A stretch of 64,000 bases of DNA from Pyrocephalus nanus (Eukaryota > Chordata > Aves > Passeriformes > Tyrannidae), in assembly GCA_038380795.1 (NCBI GenBank), contig CM076259.1, positions 64,933,938 through 64,997,937 of the forward strand, in the 5' to 3' direction. Of this stretch, positions 52,300-64,000 are shown piece by piece. Within the stretch, counting starts at the first letter, position 1, and each line of letters begins with the position of its first letter. Below the pieces are notes generated by a model that worked only from the letters and a program-made list of their open reading frames with translations, ran no database searches and was not told where the DNA came from. A program made the translations under genes and the position numbers.

Positions 52300-54620
52300 A
52301 CTAAAAATAAAAAGGAAAAAATGTCTCAAGGACAAAGAAGCTCAGCTTTCAGATTTGAAGGAGCAGTATTTTATTCTGCAGAGCCAAAGCCAGCTCAGAA
52401 GAAGGAACACTCACCTCTGCCAGAATAAGCTTCTTAACTTCTTAGGTGATGATTTGGCAGCTTGTGCTATGGTAGCACAGAGCAGTTTGAATCCACACTT
52501 AGAGAACAAAAAGTTACAGAAATGAAGGCACTAATTGCCAAAAAAAATTTTTGCTTATTAGTCCACTTTACAGCCCCATGCTTTGGGCTGGATTGCACTT
52601 CTGGAAGAAATGAGTACTACTGTCACATCCTATTCTGTGGGTACATTTTGGCACAGGTGCTGTCAGATGGGCATGGAATAGAAAGGAAGTGAAGGGATAG
52701 GAGCAGAAAAACACCTGAAAGGTGAGGACCTCTTTAACAAACAGCCATTGCAATTTTCAATATTCTTTTGCTTTCTTTTGGAACTGTGGAACTCAGCAAG
52801 GCAGCTGAGCTCAACAGAGTGGATATGGGTACACATCTCCACTGCAGGACCTCCAGAGAGAAGCATATTAAACAGGCCCATCGTGCTACAGCAGCCTGTC
52901 TGATCACTTCTGTGATGCTATTTAGGCAACAGCCTAGCATGTGCCAGAAGACAACACTTCCACTCAAAGCAACACTCATTTCATGTATTTAACATTCAGT
53001 ACTAGGTTTCATCTCTCTTTGGAGACTGAGATCTTTGAACCTAGCAAGGGACAACAGCTTTAAAACGCACCCTGCACTGTGCAATTGGTTAACTGTCCTC
53101 CCCCTACAAATTTACTGCTTCCCTGAATTTACTCTTATTGACTTCTTAGGAGTAGCAGACTGCACCACAGTACAAGGAGGCACAGTTATAGCTATCTCCC
53201 CATAATACTCTAGATCATTCTGAATACTCAAATTTTATGGATATCCAGTTCAGAGCTCTTTTCCAAGCAATTCTCGTATACATTGCCAAAAGAATGAGAG
53301 AACAGCTGGTTCCTAACACATAATTGCCAGTTCTGCCCCTTAATGAAGTATCCTGGGTAAAAAGAAGAACAATAACAATTTGTTTTAGTGTATAACTTCA
53401 GAAATGAGCAAGGACTTGGCGTTTCAATGACAGGAATAGAAAACAACTGCTCCAGGTGGAAACAAGATCCCCAGAGCAGGGATTGCTCAAAAAAAAAAAA
53501 AAAATTAAGAACTGTTTCTGCAGTTCTTAAAGATAAATGTGTCTATGAAGTTTTTTCCTACAGAACTGAATTACATGAAAGTCCACAGTTTGTTTTAGGA
53601 TCAGAAAGATATTCAGTGAAGCAAGGTATTTAATTCCAAGCAGGCTGACATCCACATATAAAAGAAGATGACAATCTGGTTCTATAGTTACATTGAGAAA
53701 CTTTGAAAGATTCTGGCACTGTATACACGGACAGTATAGATGAGAGTTCAATTGAGGAATAATCCTCGGTGTTGCAATAAGGCTTTGCTGATGCATAAAT
53801 AAGAATTTTATGAGGAAACAATTTGAAAACATCAATCTTGTCAACTGCTCTAGCACTAGTAAGAAATGCAACAGGAGTAAAGGTATATATGAACTTGGAA
53901 GTGTAGTTAATGCAGAACATTCATGGACATATATCTAAATGATGGCTCTAAAGATCATGAGATTACTACCACCTCCTACTTCCCTAATTGGAGCAACCCT
54001 GATAAAGAAGCCTTCTTTGGATAGCTCTCTTTCCAAGCCTCTATTTATTGACTCCGGGAAAGAGGTTATAACAAGTATCTGATTCTAGAAGAGAACCTCA
54101 GAGGGGATCCTCCATATCCAGAAATTAGGTTTATTCAAGGTCTACCAGCATCTAGTATGTTTCATGACCATTTTTCTGTACTCTCCATTATGCAATGGCT
54201 AACAAAGTCTTCCAGATAAATTCACTTACCCTAATATGTCCTTTTATCACTCATCCCAGAGTTCCTGGAATAAATGATCTCCCAACTGAAATGAAAGGAA
54301 ATTTAAGGGCTTATTCTCTGAAAATGCAAAGTCAACCATAAAGTACATGGAAGAGCAAATGCAGTGGGACAGCAACAGGTAACAGTCTCCTGCAAAAAGT
54401 GCTCTCTAGACATGGTCTATGTCCACAGGCATCTCTAACATGATAGTACAGAACACATAACTGTTGAATAAACTCAACATGTCATAGAGGTAGCGGCAGG
54501 GACCTTCACAGCATACACAGTATCAGGGGTCACTCCAATTCTCAGTGTGATGAGTATCTACTAGGGGGGAGTAGCCTGAAGCACTGCAAACAGGCTACCA
54601 GCATCTAAAAGCCAGGGATT
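52300..54620. other. Less AT-rich unclassified intronic stretch
   Basis: The stretch has more balanced base composition than the surrounding intron and many short chance frames on both strands (none over 114 codons, none with a recognised domain). I see no CR1 or LTR landmarks, no terminal repeats and no splice-flanked conserved peptide. It could be an old, unrecognised transposable element or simply unique DNA. Confidence 0.35.
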
Positions 54621-56682
54621 GTTTGTCTTAGCATAAGCCTTACATTATATCTATTAAGTTAAGCTTGTCTGGGACTTCTCTCTAGCACTGAGACTAATGG
54701 GAATAAAATTACCTCAGTTATATACTAAACAGTCATTCTCCAAGCCACAGTAGTCCCACTCAAACAACACGTTGTAGAACAATCGATAATCTCTGGACTT
54801 TATGACACTATTAATTGGCACAAGCCAAAAGTATGCTGAGTTGTTTTCACTCTTTATTCATACAGACAACTGAGTTCAGCAATTAAAAAAAAATATCCCT
54901 AAACCAAAACCAAGAAACAAACCTCCCTGGGATGTTTAATTAATATAGTTTCTGTTCTGCAGCAACCTAAGGGTCTTTGTGCTTACAGGCATTTTCTTGC
55001 TACACCCCTGCTGCCTGCCCTGTGTGTGTTATTAGCTATAACACAGACAAAGACACTTGACAGTACTTTAATTAAAGAATCCCCCAACTAAAAACTAATT
55101 AAAAGCTATCCAGTAGGGCTTGAACCCTTTCCATGTATAATCTATTCTCTTTTTTTTCCCTTTCTTCAGATATACATCAATAAATCAAGGATTTTTAGTT
55201 CTCTATTAGTTAAATGGTATTTGGCTTTTCAGTTTCATTAATAATATAAAAGCACCAGCCTACCCTTCTGATCACTGTTGGGAATGCATGCTAATTAGAT
55301 ATCCTGATACAGTATGAGGAGATCTACAGTAACCTCACAGCTCTGTTGTAACTTCAAAGGAAGGCTCCCAGAGTTACCAATAGCAGCAAAACACCAGAAT
55401 ATCAATCTCTAGTTCCACTCCTATCTGAACTATTTGAACAAAATTGCACATGATGAAAACTCCACTTTTAAGACCAAGGAAGAAGCATTACTTAAGAAAA
55501 TGAGGTAAAGAAACATTCTTCTATATTACTGCTTATACTGAACTCTAAAAAAGATCCAAAAGAAATGTATCTATGTGTCCCATGGAACTAAGCCAGTATA
55601 CTCAATCCTAGAATTTTTGCTATCAATCATCTTGTTGCTGGAGAAATGAAACACTGTTTCTGCAGAGTCACTGTACATAAGTGTCAGCTTCAGATTTCCT
55701 CAGCTGGCTCACAAGCAGCAGACATGCAAAGGAGGAAGTTTTGTTTCCTATTAAGTCATAGTTCTGTTATGTCAAAGATAAAATAGACTTTGTCTATTTG
55801 AATAAACCAACAAAATACAGTATAGTGTGGGTAAATTAATGAAGTTGCATATTTTTTAATGGTCAAATACATCCTTCACAAAAAAGCATTGGGAAAACAG
55901 TTTCAATTTACCATTGTGGATCTATGTAAATTACAAGAAACACATAATTTTGATGGAGTGTTTTTCTAATAAATTTATATCATATATATAATTTGAATTA
56001 TAAAAATTGTAATTACAATTTAGCTTGTCATTAGACAACTCTGTGCTTATTTCAGATAAAACAATATGCAATCACTATTTTATTTACAAAAAAAGTTGTC
56101 TATAAAAAACCCAGCAGTTCCAAAAGAACCCCAAAGTTGATCTAACATAGTTTATAGTACGTATTTTAATACATTTTAATCCTTAATCAAATTGTGTTTT
56201 ATGGGTACATCTATCACATTAACTTTATATAATTAGTCATGCTGAATCTTCACAGAAACTTCAACACCTTTTATTATCTTTAAATCAGTACTTTTGGCAG
56301 TCTAATTTTCTATCTTCCTATTGCTACTCTTAGATGGGCAGCTGCCTTCACTCAGGAGCAGCTCTTATCAAGGCTATACAGGACTTGATACTCTGCTGGT
56401 CATCATGTAACTCTATCTTGCCAACTGTTTAGAAGTCTAGTTGCTTACACATGACTAAACAAAGTCCAGCTTCAGTGTGTCATGACTTTGTCATCTACAT
56501 ATTTAGGAGATACAGGAAAGACAACTTACCATTGTATAAATTCTTCCATAATGTAAATAAGTACTGTGTCTCCTTTATTTAACAAAGTAGTATTTTCTTT
56601 AAGGAGAAAAAAAGAATGAAGAAGGTGCAAAAAATACCATCTATTTTAAAAGAAGTAAAAGAGTGGGAAAAGAAGTCAAGCA

Positions 56683-56796
56683 AGTAAAAAAAAAAAAACA
56701 ACCACAAACCAAACCAACCAACCAAACAAACAAAAAACACACACACACACACAAAAAAAAACCAAACCAAACCAAAACAAAAAACCACAAACCACC
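56683..56796. repeat. A/C-rich tract with CAAAC and CA repeats
   Basis: A poly-A run, then (AACC/AAAC)n, (CA)8 or so, a further A run and more AAACC units, over about 110 bp. The Phe/Val/Trp-rich 69-codon minus-strand frame here is an artefact. Confidence 0.88.
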
Positions 56797-57239
56797 TCAG
56801 ACAAAAAAGCTCCTATTGTATCTTACTTAACCATTCATCCAACTTTATTCCTACAAATAGCCTCAAAAAAATGACTGGCTTTATTTAATATGCTGATTTG
56901 TCAAAGATGGCAAGCTCTTCCTGAAGTTGATTAGAGTTTAAAATGTTTGTTTTCCTTTGCAAAGTAAGTAATATCCTGATTTCACATAATTGGCAAAGAG
57001 ACAATATACACCCTTTTCTGTGTTAGGTTTTGTTTGTTTTTTTTTTCTAAATGAAATTTGCCGAAGTTGCTACCTACCTACTTGGTCACCCATTGAGATA
57101 TTATTTAGTTATTTCTTTACTTGTTAAGACTTTGTAAAGGCTCAATATCAATACAAGAAATAGCTCTTAATAATAAACACACACATTATCCTAAAAAATG
57201 GGACATCTTGAAAATAAATGTAGCCTCTACTTTGTAGGC

Positions 57240-58371
57240 TGTATTAGGTTTGTGTGGCAAGGTTTTAGGAAGTGGTGAGAGAGCTACAGGGGTGGTTTCT
57301 CTGAGGAGCTCCTGGAAGTCTCCTCCACGTTTGACAGAGTCAATGCAAACTTCATGATGGACTCGCTGCCGGCCAAGGCTGAGCCCATCAATGATGGTGG
57401 TAGCACCTCTGAGATAAGAAGGAAAAAACAGTTATTGTGCAGAAGAAAATTGCAGCACGAGAAGAGAGGAATGAGAATATGTGAAACAGCCCTGCATATA
57501 CCAAAGACATGTAGAGGGAGGGGGAGGAGTATCAGAGCAGAGATGACAGTGGAGCCCATGGTGAAGACTATAGTAAGCAGGTTGTGCCCCTGCAGCCCAT
57601 GGAGGCAGATATCAAGGCAGGAGCAAATATGCACCTCCAGCCCATGGAGAACTCCACACTGGAGCAGGTGGATTCCTAAAGGAGGTTGTGACCCCCATGC
57701 GAAGGCTGTGCTGAAGCAGGCTCCTGGCAGGATCTGTGGACCTGTGAAGACAGGAGGATGCACTGGAGCAGGTTTGCTGGCTGGACCTGTGACCCCACAG
57801 GAGGACCCATGATGGATCAGCCTGATCCTGAAGGGCTGAACCCCATGAGAGGAACCCATGCAAGAGCAGCTTGTGAAGAACAGTAGCCCATGGGAAGGAA
57901 TCACTTTGCAGAAGTTCATGGAGGACTTTTTCCCGTGGGAAGAACCCTATGGTGGCACAGGAGAAGAGTGTGAGGAGTCCTCTCCTTGAGGACTAAAGAG
58001 TGGCAGTGTGTGACGAACTGATCACAGCCAGCCCCCATTCCCTATCCCCACTGTGCCACTGAAGGGGAGGAGGTAGAGAAAATGGGGAATGAAGTTGAGC
58101 CTGGGAAGACAGGATGGGTGGGATAAGGTATTTTAAGATTTGTTCTCATTTCTTATTTTCCCACTCTGATTTGATTTGCAATAAACTAATTTCTCCAAGT
58201 CAGGACTGTTTTGACTGCAATGGAAATTGGTGAGTCATATCTCTCCCTGTCCTTATCTCAACCCATGAGTTTTCCTCATATTTTCTCTCCCCGGTTGAAG
58301 AGAGGAGTGATAGTACAGCTTTGGTATAACCCTGGTTATACCTGGTGTCCAGCCAAGGTAAACTCACCACA
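57240..58371 (+). mobile_element. Long solo LTR (about 1.13 kb), avian ERVL-type
   Basis: The element begins TGTATTAGGTTTGTGTGGCA and ends AAACTCACCACA. It is much richer in G and C than its surroundings. I recognise it as a widespread bird LTR: GCTACAGGGGTGG near the start, GGTGGTAGCACCTCTG, an array of degenerate repeats of about 47 bp from about 57554 to 57960, then GAAGAGTGTGAGGAGTCCTC, GGGGAGGAGGTAGAGAAA, TTTTAAGATTTG, GCAATAAACTAATTT (polyadenylation signal region) and CCTTATCTCAACCCATGAG. No gag, pol or env sequence adjoins it. Two open frames inside it, 152 codons on plus (57354-57812) and 211 codons on minus (57284-57919), are by-products of the repeat array. It is antisense to KLHL1. 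Confidence 0.85.
57554..57965 (+). repeat. Degenerate minisatellite of about 47 bp units inside LTR
   Basis: A CCCATGG-like motif (variants CCCATGC, CCTGTGA, CCCACAGG, CCCGTGGG) recurs at about 57554, 57596, 57641, 57694, 57741, 57793, 57842, 57887 and 57932. The spacing is 42-53 bp, mean about 47. Between motifs, GGAGCAGG-like and GGACC-like pieces recur. The array is part of the LTR body rather than a separate locus. Confidence 0.8.
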
Positions 58372-61300
58372 ATGGGGGAATTACCCATGATGGGCATAGC
58401 AGATGTTAACAACTCTCATTTCAGAACAATATACCTATCTTTCCTCAGGTCTCTGATGTACACTGATGTACACACTTTTACTGAACTTTAATTCTGATAT
58501 TTTGCAACAGTATTTGATTATATTGCTGCAAGGTCTGGTATCAGTTCAGGATTTTTCTATCTATAATGATACTTTTCATGGATATGCATATTTTATCCTT
58601 CTTGAACTCCTAATTAAAAATGAAATAAATTTCACCAGATTCTAAAAAAAATACAAACCTGACTGAATTACAGTTAATTAAATGTGGAAATGGTTCCCTT
58701 TTTTAAATCCCATCTCAACATATTTGCATTGTAATACTCTTAACTTCTACATTTTTGCAAGCAAGCCCATGTTCAGCTGTATTTTTTCTGAAATGTTCAG
58801 TTGTCTCCAGGGAAAAACTTCTCTGTAACAGTAGCAACTATATGTGAAATCCTTTTTTTTTTTTTGGTGGTGTTTTTTAATCTTCTTGAGCTAAGGAGGA
58901 AGTAGCAGGAAAAATAAAATAGAAGAGTGAATAACTTCCAATTTGTCAAAATAGTTTGCTGTTCCTGAGGTAAAAGAATAAAATGCTAAACTGGTCACAG
59001 AAATTAGTAGCTGAAAAGTTTTTCATAAATTGTGCAGTCAGTAAATGGAATTTGGCAGCCAGATTCTCCAAATATTCTGTCTATGTCTAGACAAATGTAT
59101 GCTCTGGGTTACAGATCAAGAGGCTGAAAGAGAATTTCTATTGGCTGCTACTGGGTATCAGAACAGTGGCTATTTTCTTAACTCTTCAGTGTTCCCGTTG
59201 CCCACATCCATCCAGCACAAGGAAAGTGAACTGACTCACAGGAAAAGAGGACATGACCTAGACTGGTAGTAAAAAAGAAATTAGAGGGTAAGAAAAGAGA
59301 TAAGAAACTGTAAAGCTAGATAAAAAATGAGAAATGATAGAAAGGGAATAGAAAAATTAAGGTTTTGATCTGGCAAGGTCAAGGGAAAATAGAATGATTA
59401 ACTGAGAAGCAAAAACTTTATTTAGTTTCAATAAACTGAATAAGTTTGGGACCATTTTCTAGGAATTGCCTGCTCATATGAGTTATCACTGAATTTTCCA
59501 TTGCACTTCTGAAGGCTCTGATAAGCATTAATGATGAGCCTGTACATCCAATCTATACCCAACATTTGTTAGAGAGATTGCTAGATGGATTTGGCTAAAA
59601 CTGCCAGGATCAATATAGATAATTGTGCTCCAGTGCCTTCAAATGTTCCCTCGCATGTTTAATTTACTAGCGTAACTGTAGCTAGGAAATGTAGGTGCCT
59701 GCTAAGACATCTGATGCAGAGAAAAGGAACAGGGAAAGAAATAAACCAACATGAATTTCAAGAGATAAGGACATAAGCTAAGAATAAATAAGGATAAATC
59801 AGAATAAGTCAGCACAAAGGACCCGATCGAGGAGAAATGCAAGACAGAGTAATCAAAACCAGAACAATCCATGACATCCAATAAATGTACTCTTTTAACA
59901 TATAAAATAGTCTCACATTTCCTAAATCTCATCACTCTTCTATTGTCAGCAAGTATTTGTGAAATTTGCAAGTGTAAACTTATGGATATATTTTTTAAGT
60001 CTTATTTGGTCTCTAAAAGAGGTTAGGAAGAAAAGGGATAAGTGTATTACCACTACAAGTGACAGAAATTAGACACCTTGGTTATCACCTTAAGTTTCTG
60101 ATTTTTGGAAGCGATGTTACAATAGCATGTAAGATTGCCATTTCTCACATAGTTTGGACTTTGTGTGACTGTATAAATGAAAGAATATTGCAGATGCAAA
60201 TTCACATGAGGCAAATAAGAAAACAGGAAGTACACTAGCTGAGTTCTCTTTTCATCCATTTCGTGAAGGCTGATCTTTATTTACCTAACACCAAAAAGAA
60301 ACTTCCAAGTTATTCACCTCATAAAATAGAGTATATCACAAGGCATAGACAAATCAAGGAGTGTAAAGTGGCTGAAAAAATGCAGTTCACTTTTCCTACT
60401 TTTTCATTGCCTCATCCAGTCTCCAAAGTTCTCAGAGATAACCATAAAGTTCTTCACTCATATTGAAAGGTTTTTATTCTTTCTTTCTTCTGTATCTCCT
60501 TCTTTTCTTAATCTAAAATTACATGCTGCCTTTTGTTTTCAATAAGAACTGTGCTGCATGTTTCCTTTAGATCTTTTAGTGAAAACTGAAGTACAAGAAT
60601 CATGCAGTACTTGAGTATTTCCATGGTTCCCAGGGGAACAACACTGTCCCTCATATTCCTCTTGCCTCTTTCTTCTATCTTCCTCTTACAAAATGATTTA
60701 ACATTGCCAGTAAGGTCTTTTGCTATTCTGTGCCAAAGCATTCTTGATTTTGCCCCAGTATTCTTCTGCCAAGGAATCAGATTGTATCCTTCTTATGTTT
60801 CCTAAGAACTACTTATATGTTCTTCATTTCATGCATTCCTAGCTTGGAAGCCTCTTGATAATGTACATTCCTGAATGGCAAAACTATAACTGAAGGAAGT
60901 AGGCACCTTTGAACTACATTAAATGGTGGTCTGACATTCCTAGAGCAGGTATTTGTCAAACATTATTCTCAAAAAGAGCAATTTTAACTTAAATTATATT
61001 TATTTGCAGTTTCTGTTTCCTGTTAAGATGGTAAAGCTATTATGTCATGAAAAATCCAGAACATATCCTGATTAAATATATCAAAGCAAACAGCAACTTC
61101 TGATTAAATTATTATATGTGTATTTATAGAAAACTAAAACTGAGGGGATTGGGGTATCCATTTAAAATTGAAGCTTAATCAAATATACAGTAGAATCATC
61201 ATGATAAAATACTGTTAATTTAAACAATATAAGGATGTCTTTTGGGAAACAAATAGAAAACAACATCTATTTTATATTTATATGATTCAGGTCAAGGAAA

Positions 61301-61898
61301 GAAAAATCTTCTTATTGGCATTTCCTCTTTTCTAATTACTTTACTTCGTAACATTAGTATTCTTAGTAATGCACTTCAGTTAGATTGTGCATAAGAAGTT
61401 GCTTAAGAAGGATAAAACCCAAAGCTATAATGCAGTAAAATGTAAAAACTATTCAGAAGAGAGCTTAGAGTTATTAACTCATAGTTGTCTGTTATTCATA
61501 AGTTTACATTACAAAACAGAGTATTAGCCTATAACAGGAAATGAAAGTGGCAATATCCAGCTCCTAATAAAACTTTGTAAAACATTTATTTTAAATTTTA
61601 AAAGATTTATGCAATTGTTTAAACTGCTATTTGATTAAGACAGTAATATAGGGCTATTCTTTAAAAAATACTGCAGTTCCTTCAGTGATCATATGTAATC
61701 TGAATTATGTGCATATGAAGCACTCTCTTTAAGTATTTGAAAACCAAGAAAAATATATAATTTTCTTGACTGTCCTATTGTACTTGCCAAGTCTGACATA
61801 TTTAACAACTTGGAGATAAGAGATAACAATCTGAATTCAGCCCTAGAAATGATAAATAAGCATTCTGGATGATTAAAATAATGTATGCAGTACAATAC

Positions 61899-62035
61899 CT
61901 GTATATGCAAACTGAACAAGATCCCACAGTGCATTGGGGTCTATGCCCTCCATTTTGATCTCTTCTTGCTTGGCTTCACAAACATCACTCGTAAACATGG
62001 CAGCAAAATAGTCAGAGACAGAACTGAGGACAAGT
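61899..62035 (-). CDS. KLHL1: KLHL1 internal exon, BTB/POZ domain part
   Basis: This 137 nt exon lies on the minus strand. The acceptor is TTTTTTGCAG before position 62035 and the donor is CAG|GTATTG after 61899. The first base completes a codon (probably Arg) from the previous exon, 45 full codons follow, and the last base starts the Gly codon finished by the next exon. The peptide includes [17 protein letters not shown], the classic BTB/POZ core of kelch-like proteins, then [20 protein letters not shown] and VQFAYTG. BTB domains dimerise and, in this family, usually recruit Cullin-3 E3 ligase. KLHL1 (Mayven-related protein 2 type) is a brain-enriched actin-binding member. The sequence matches what I know of KLHL1 closely; KLHL4 and KLHL5 are the nearest alternatives, and the BACK exon at 11456-11668 tells them apart. 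There are no stops or frameshifts. The upstream exon(s) with the long N-terminal region and the BTB start lie beyond 64000. Confidence 0.95.
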
Positions 62036-64000
62036 CTGCAAAAAAGTTAGAAACTGGTATAATTTGCATTGATATATGTATCAGAAATTTCACATATATG
62101 TAAACTTTAAAAAAAACCCCCATACTTTCAGAATAGTTATAAATTACCAGCAACAATATATTATTAATGCATATAGGCAGCGAAATACAGCATGACATTT
62201 CATTCTAATTCGGTTTTGCCTCCTGGGATATGAACTAAGTGGAACTTTAGCATATGACTACAAAATAGACATAGAAATTAGTGCTCATTCTTTCTGATAA
62301 TCTTCTGATAATCTATGCAGATATCCCAACTGTTAACAAGATAACCTCTCAGTATCAAAAACAACTTATTCATGATACACATTTCATACTCCAGAAATAC
62401 TCTTCATTGTTCTTAAAGGCTTATTTTTATAAACCTCAAAAAACAGCATGAGACTTTAGACAATCTATGAATCTTCAATAAAACTGTTAGTAGCTTAACA
62501 TGTTATTCACTAAAAACAAAAAAAAATAGAATCATTGCATAATGCCATGTTTTTGTTAAGAAACATTTTCAAGGAAAACAATCTCAAAATACCCACAAAA
62601 TGTTCATGGCTTTTTCTTTGGGGATCTAATTTAGATAAATCAAAACCACAGGAAGCATCAGGTATGATGGTAATTACTGGGGCTTTAAGCTTAGGTATTC
62701 TTCTAAATACCATCTACAGTGAAATTCTGATCTTGTTAGGAGTGAATATTCCCAGATGAACTTGAGATAGAAATGTGGTACACCTATAAATAGTGTACCA
62801 CATGCTTCCATAAAAGATGGTCACATTTCTAGATTATTTTGAAAATATAATACATAAACACAATAAAAGACACAAGAATCACAATTGAAGAACTTGGAAA
62901 CCAAGAAAAATATTTAGCCTTTAGTATATTGTTAACTGTTTTGTTCAAGGGAAATAAATAATAGATTAAAAAAGAAATAGTAAAGATAAATGCGTTAATG
63001 TTTATCAGACAGCACAGTAATTGATTGCTTTTCCTCTCTTAGCTTATTCCAATAGCAAAGTAAAGCATGAAAGTTTGAATTGGCTTCATAATTTTACAGC
63101 GCTTTAAGCTACTATATTTTACCTACAAGTATGGCAGCTTGAAGACACATATATGGCCTTTACTTTGGCTCTAATGATGGAAAATGATTAATTAGGTATA
63201 GTAGTTTTATCACTTTTTGTGTTGTGCTCAACTCTAGCAATCATGAATTTTAGAAGTAAACATCCTAATTCATAAACAATTCACATTTATATTTATGTAA
63301 TTGCTAAAAGCCCATACCTTGGTTCTGCCACTAGAAACTCCTAATTCACTATTTTTTCATCACTGAGGAACATTTACTTTGTTTATTTATTTATTATTTC
63401 CATTTTATTTTAATTCAATATTTCTTTATTATCTTTAAAACCCTTCTTCAAATAATTTTGACCACTTTTAAATAAGTGACTTTATTTACTGTTAATAGAG
63501 GCTTTACTAAAATAAAAAAATAGAAAAGGAAAAAAATTAAATATTGATGATGTTCTATGAAATAAAATCTCTCACAGCCAGCAAAGATGTAATTTAGGTA
63601 TATGACTGAGATTTCCATTTGAGATCATTTTGCTTAAGCTGTTGCTTCAGATTTACTAACCATCATTTAAATTCAACTAAGACTCTTCAACTTGGTCACC
63701 TGATATAGGCAAAGGCAAAACAATTTGCTGCATCAAAATGGACAAATGAACAGAAATTTTAATGTACCAGTTAATGATCAGTGGAAATATTTTCAATCAG
63801 TAATATCTTATCTTTCTAATTTACATCATTTATGTTCACAAATTATTTATTACATCATCTTATTGTCTACGGACTGTCAAAAATAACAAAAAAACAAATC
63901 AAACAACAGAGGGAGAACAGAAAATAAATGACAGAAGGATTACATCTCTTTCACAAACTTCTACAAAAATGTGTGGTTTTCCATGATTTGTGTGAGGAAA
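62036..64000 (-). other. KLHL1: KLHL1 intron, 3' part (upstream intron)
   Basis: This is intronic DNA between an unseen upstream KLHL1 exon and the BTB exon. It ends in a T-rich polypyrimidine tract and CAG at the acceptor. The rest is AT-rich and non-coding, with an (ATTT)-like stretch near 63376-63400. I recognise no repeat, RNA gene or open frame that could be a real exon. Confidence 0.85.

Larger units (their letters stand above)
45882..61898 (-). other. KLHL1: KLHL1 intron, about 16.0 kb, phase 1
   Basis: This GT-AG intron separates the BTB exon from the BTB/BACK exon. It carries CR1 pieces at 46326-46490 and 50536-50785, an A/C-rich tract at 56683-56796 and a 1.13 kb solo LTR at 57240-58371. 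Outside these, 46500-50530 and 58380-61890 are AT-rich sequence in which I see no gene. The stretch at about 52300-54620 is less AT-rich and is listed separately. Confidence 0.93.

Noticed and set aside
53527..53920. Overlapping minus-strand frames of 114 and 96 codons
   Set aside because: Two frames overlap in different registers without a domain or promoter context; judged chance, although the surrounding interval is flagged as compositionally odd.
57354..57812. Open frame of 152 codons on the plus strand
   Set aside because: Same LTR repeat array. The stops are avoided because of the repeated GC-rich units; there is no similarity to gag, pol, env or a host gene.
57284..57919. Open frame of 211 codons on the minus strand, the longest in the window
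   Set aside because: It lies wholly inside the solo LTR and its internal repeat array. A second long frame overlaps it on the other strand. The peptide is Cys/Ser/Leu-rich with no known domain; it is a composition artefact.
62036..64000. KLHL1 first exon, promoter or the antisense RNA known at the mammalian KLHL1 5' end
   Set aside because: No CpG-rich promoter region, start codon context or N-terminal coding sequence is visible; only AT-rich intron is seen.
1..64000. CRISPR arrays, tRNA or rRNA genes, microbial operons
   Set aside because: No evenly spaced identical repeats with unique spacers, no tRNA-like cloverleaf with box A/B that I could recognise, and no clustered microbial genes; the window is vertebrate intronic DNA.

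Overview
The window is AT-rich, intron-dominated vertebrate DNA and almost certainly comes from a bird. Two observations support this. CR1 LINE fragments are scattered through it, some ending in the typical ATTCTATGATTCTATGA-type 3' tail. It also holds solo LTRs of families that I know from bird genomes (TGTCCTGGTT..., and TGTATTAGGTTTG... about 1.1 kb long). There are no bacterial-style genes, operons or CRISPR arrays. Repeat and species calls are from pattern recognition, not from a database search.

The only protein-coding gene I can support is KLHL1 (kelch-like family member 1) on the minus strand. Three internal exons are visible: 62035-61899 (BTB domain), 45881-45685 (end of BTB and start of BACK) and 11668-11456 (BACK). 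All have canonical AG/GT splice sites, and the codon phases fit across both introns. Joined, they encode 182 residues (547 nt) with no stop. The introns between them are about 16.0 kb and 34.0 kb. The N-terminal exon(s) lie beyond position 64000 and the six-bladed kelch propeller exons lie before position 1. The product is expected to be a cytoplasmic, actin-associated BTB-BACK-Kelch protein of the nervous system.

Layout from left to right: 1-11455 is a 3' intron with a complete solo LTR (597-1152) and CR1 copies (8950-9340, 9584-9672, 10470-11262). An ATT/AAT microsatellite (11369-11436) sits right beside the 5' splice site of the BACK exon. The 34 kb intron (11669-45684) holds a minus-strand LTR (12260-12690), CR1 copies, a T37-G14 tract (17612-17662), two LTR 5' fragments, a 190 bp polypurine block (about 33350-33545), a nested CR1-in-CR1 structure (37722-38945) and another solo LTR (39104-39546). 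The 16 kb intron (45882-61898) holds CR1 pieces, a less AT-rich stretch that I cannot classify (about 52300-54620), an A/C-rich tract (56683-56796) and a 1.13 kb solo LTR (57240-58371) that contains a degenerate minisatellite of about 47 bp period. 62036-64000 is featureless intron.

The long open frames elsewhere are chance frames inside repeats or low-complexity DNA. I found no convincing undescribed system. The points most worth a second look are the LTR minisatellite, the repeat at the splice donor, the orientation bias of LTRs against the gene, the nested CR1 and the unclassified 52-54.6 kb stretch.
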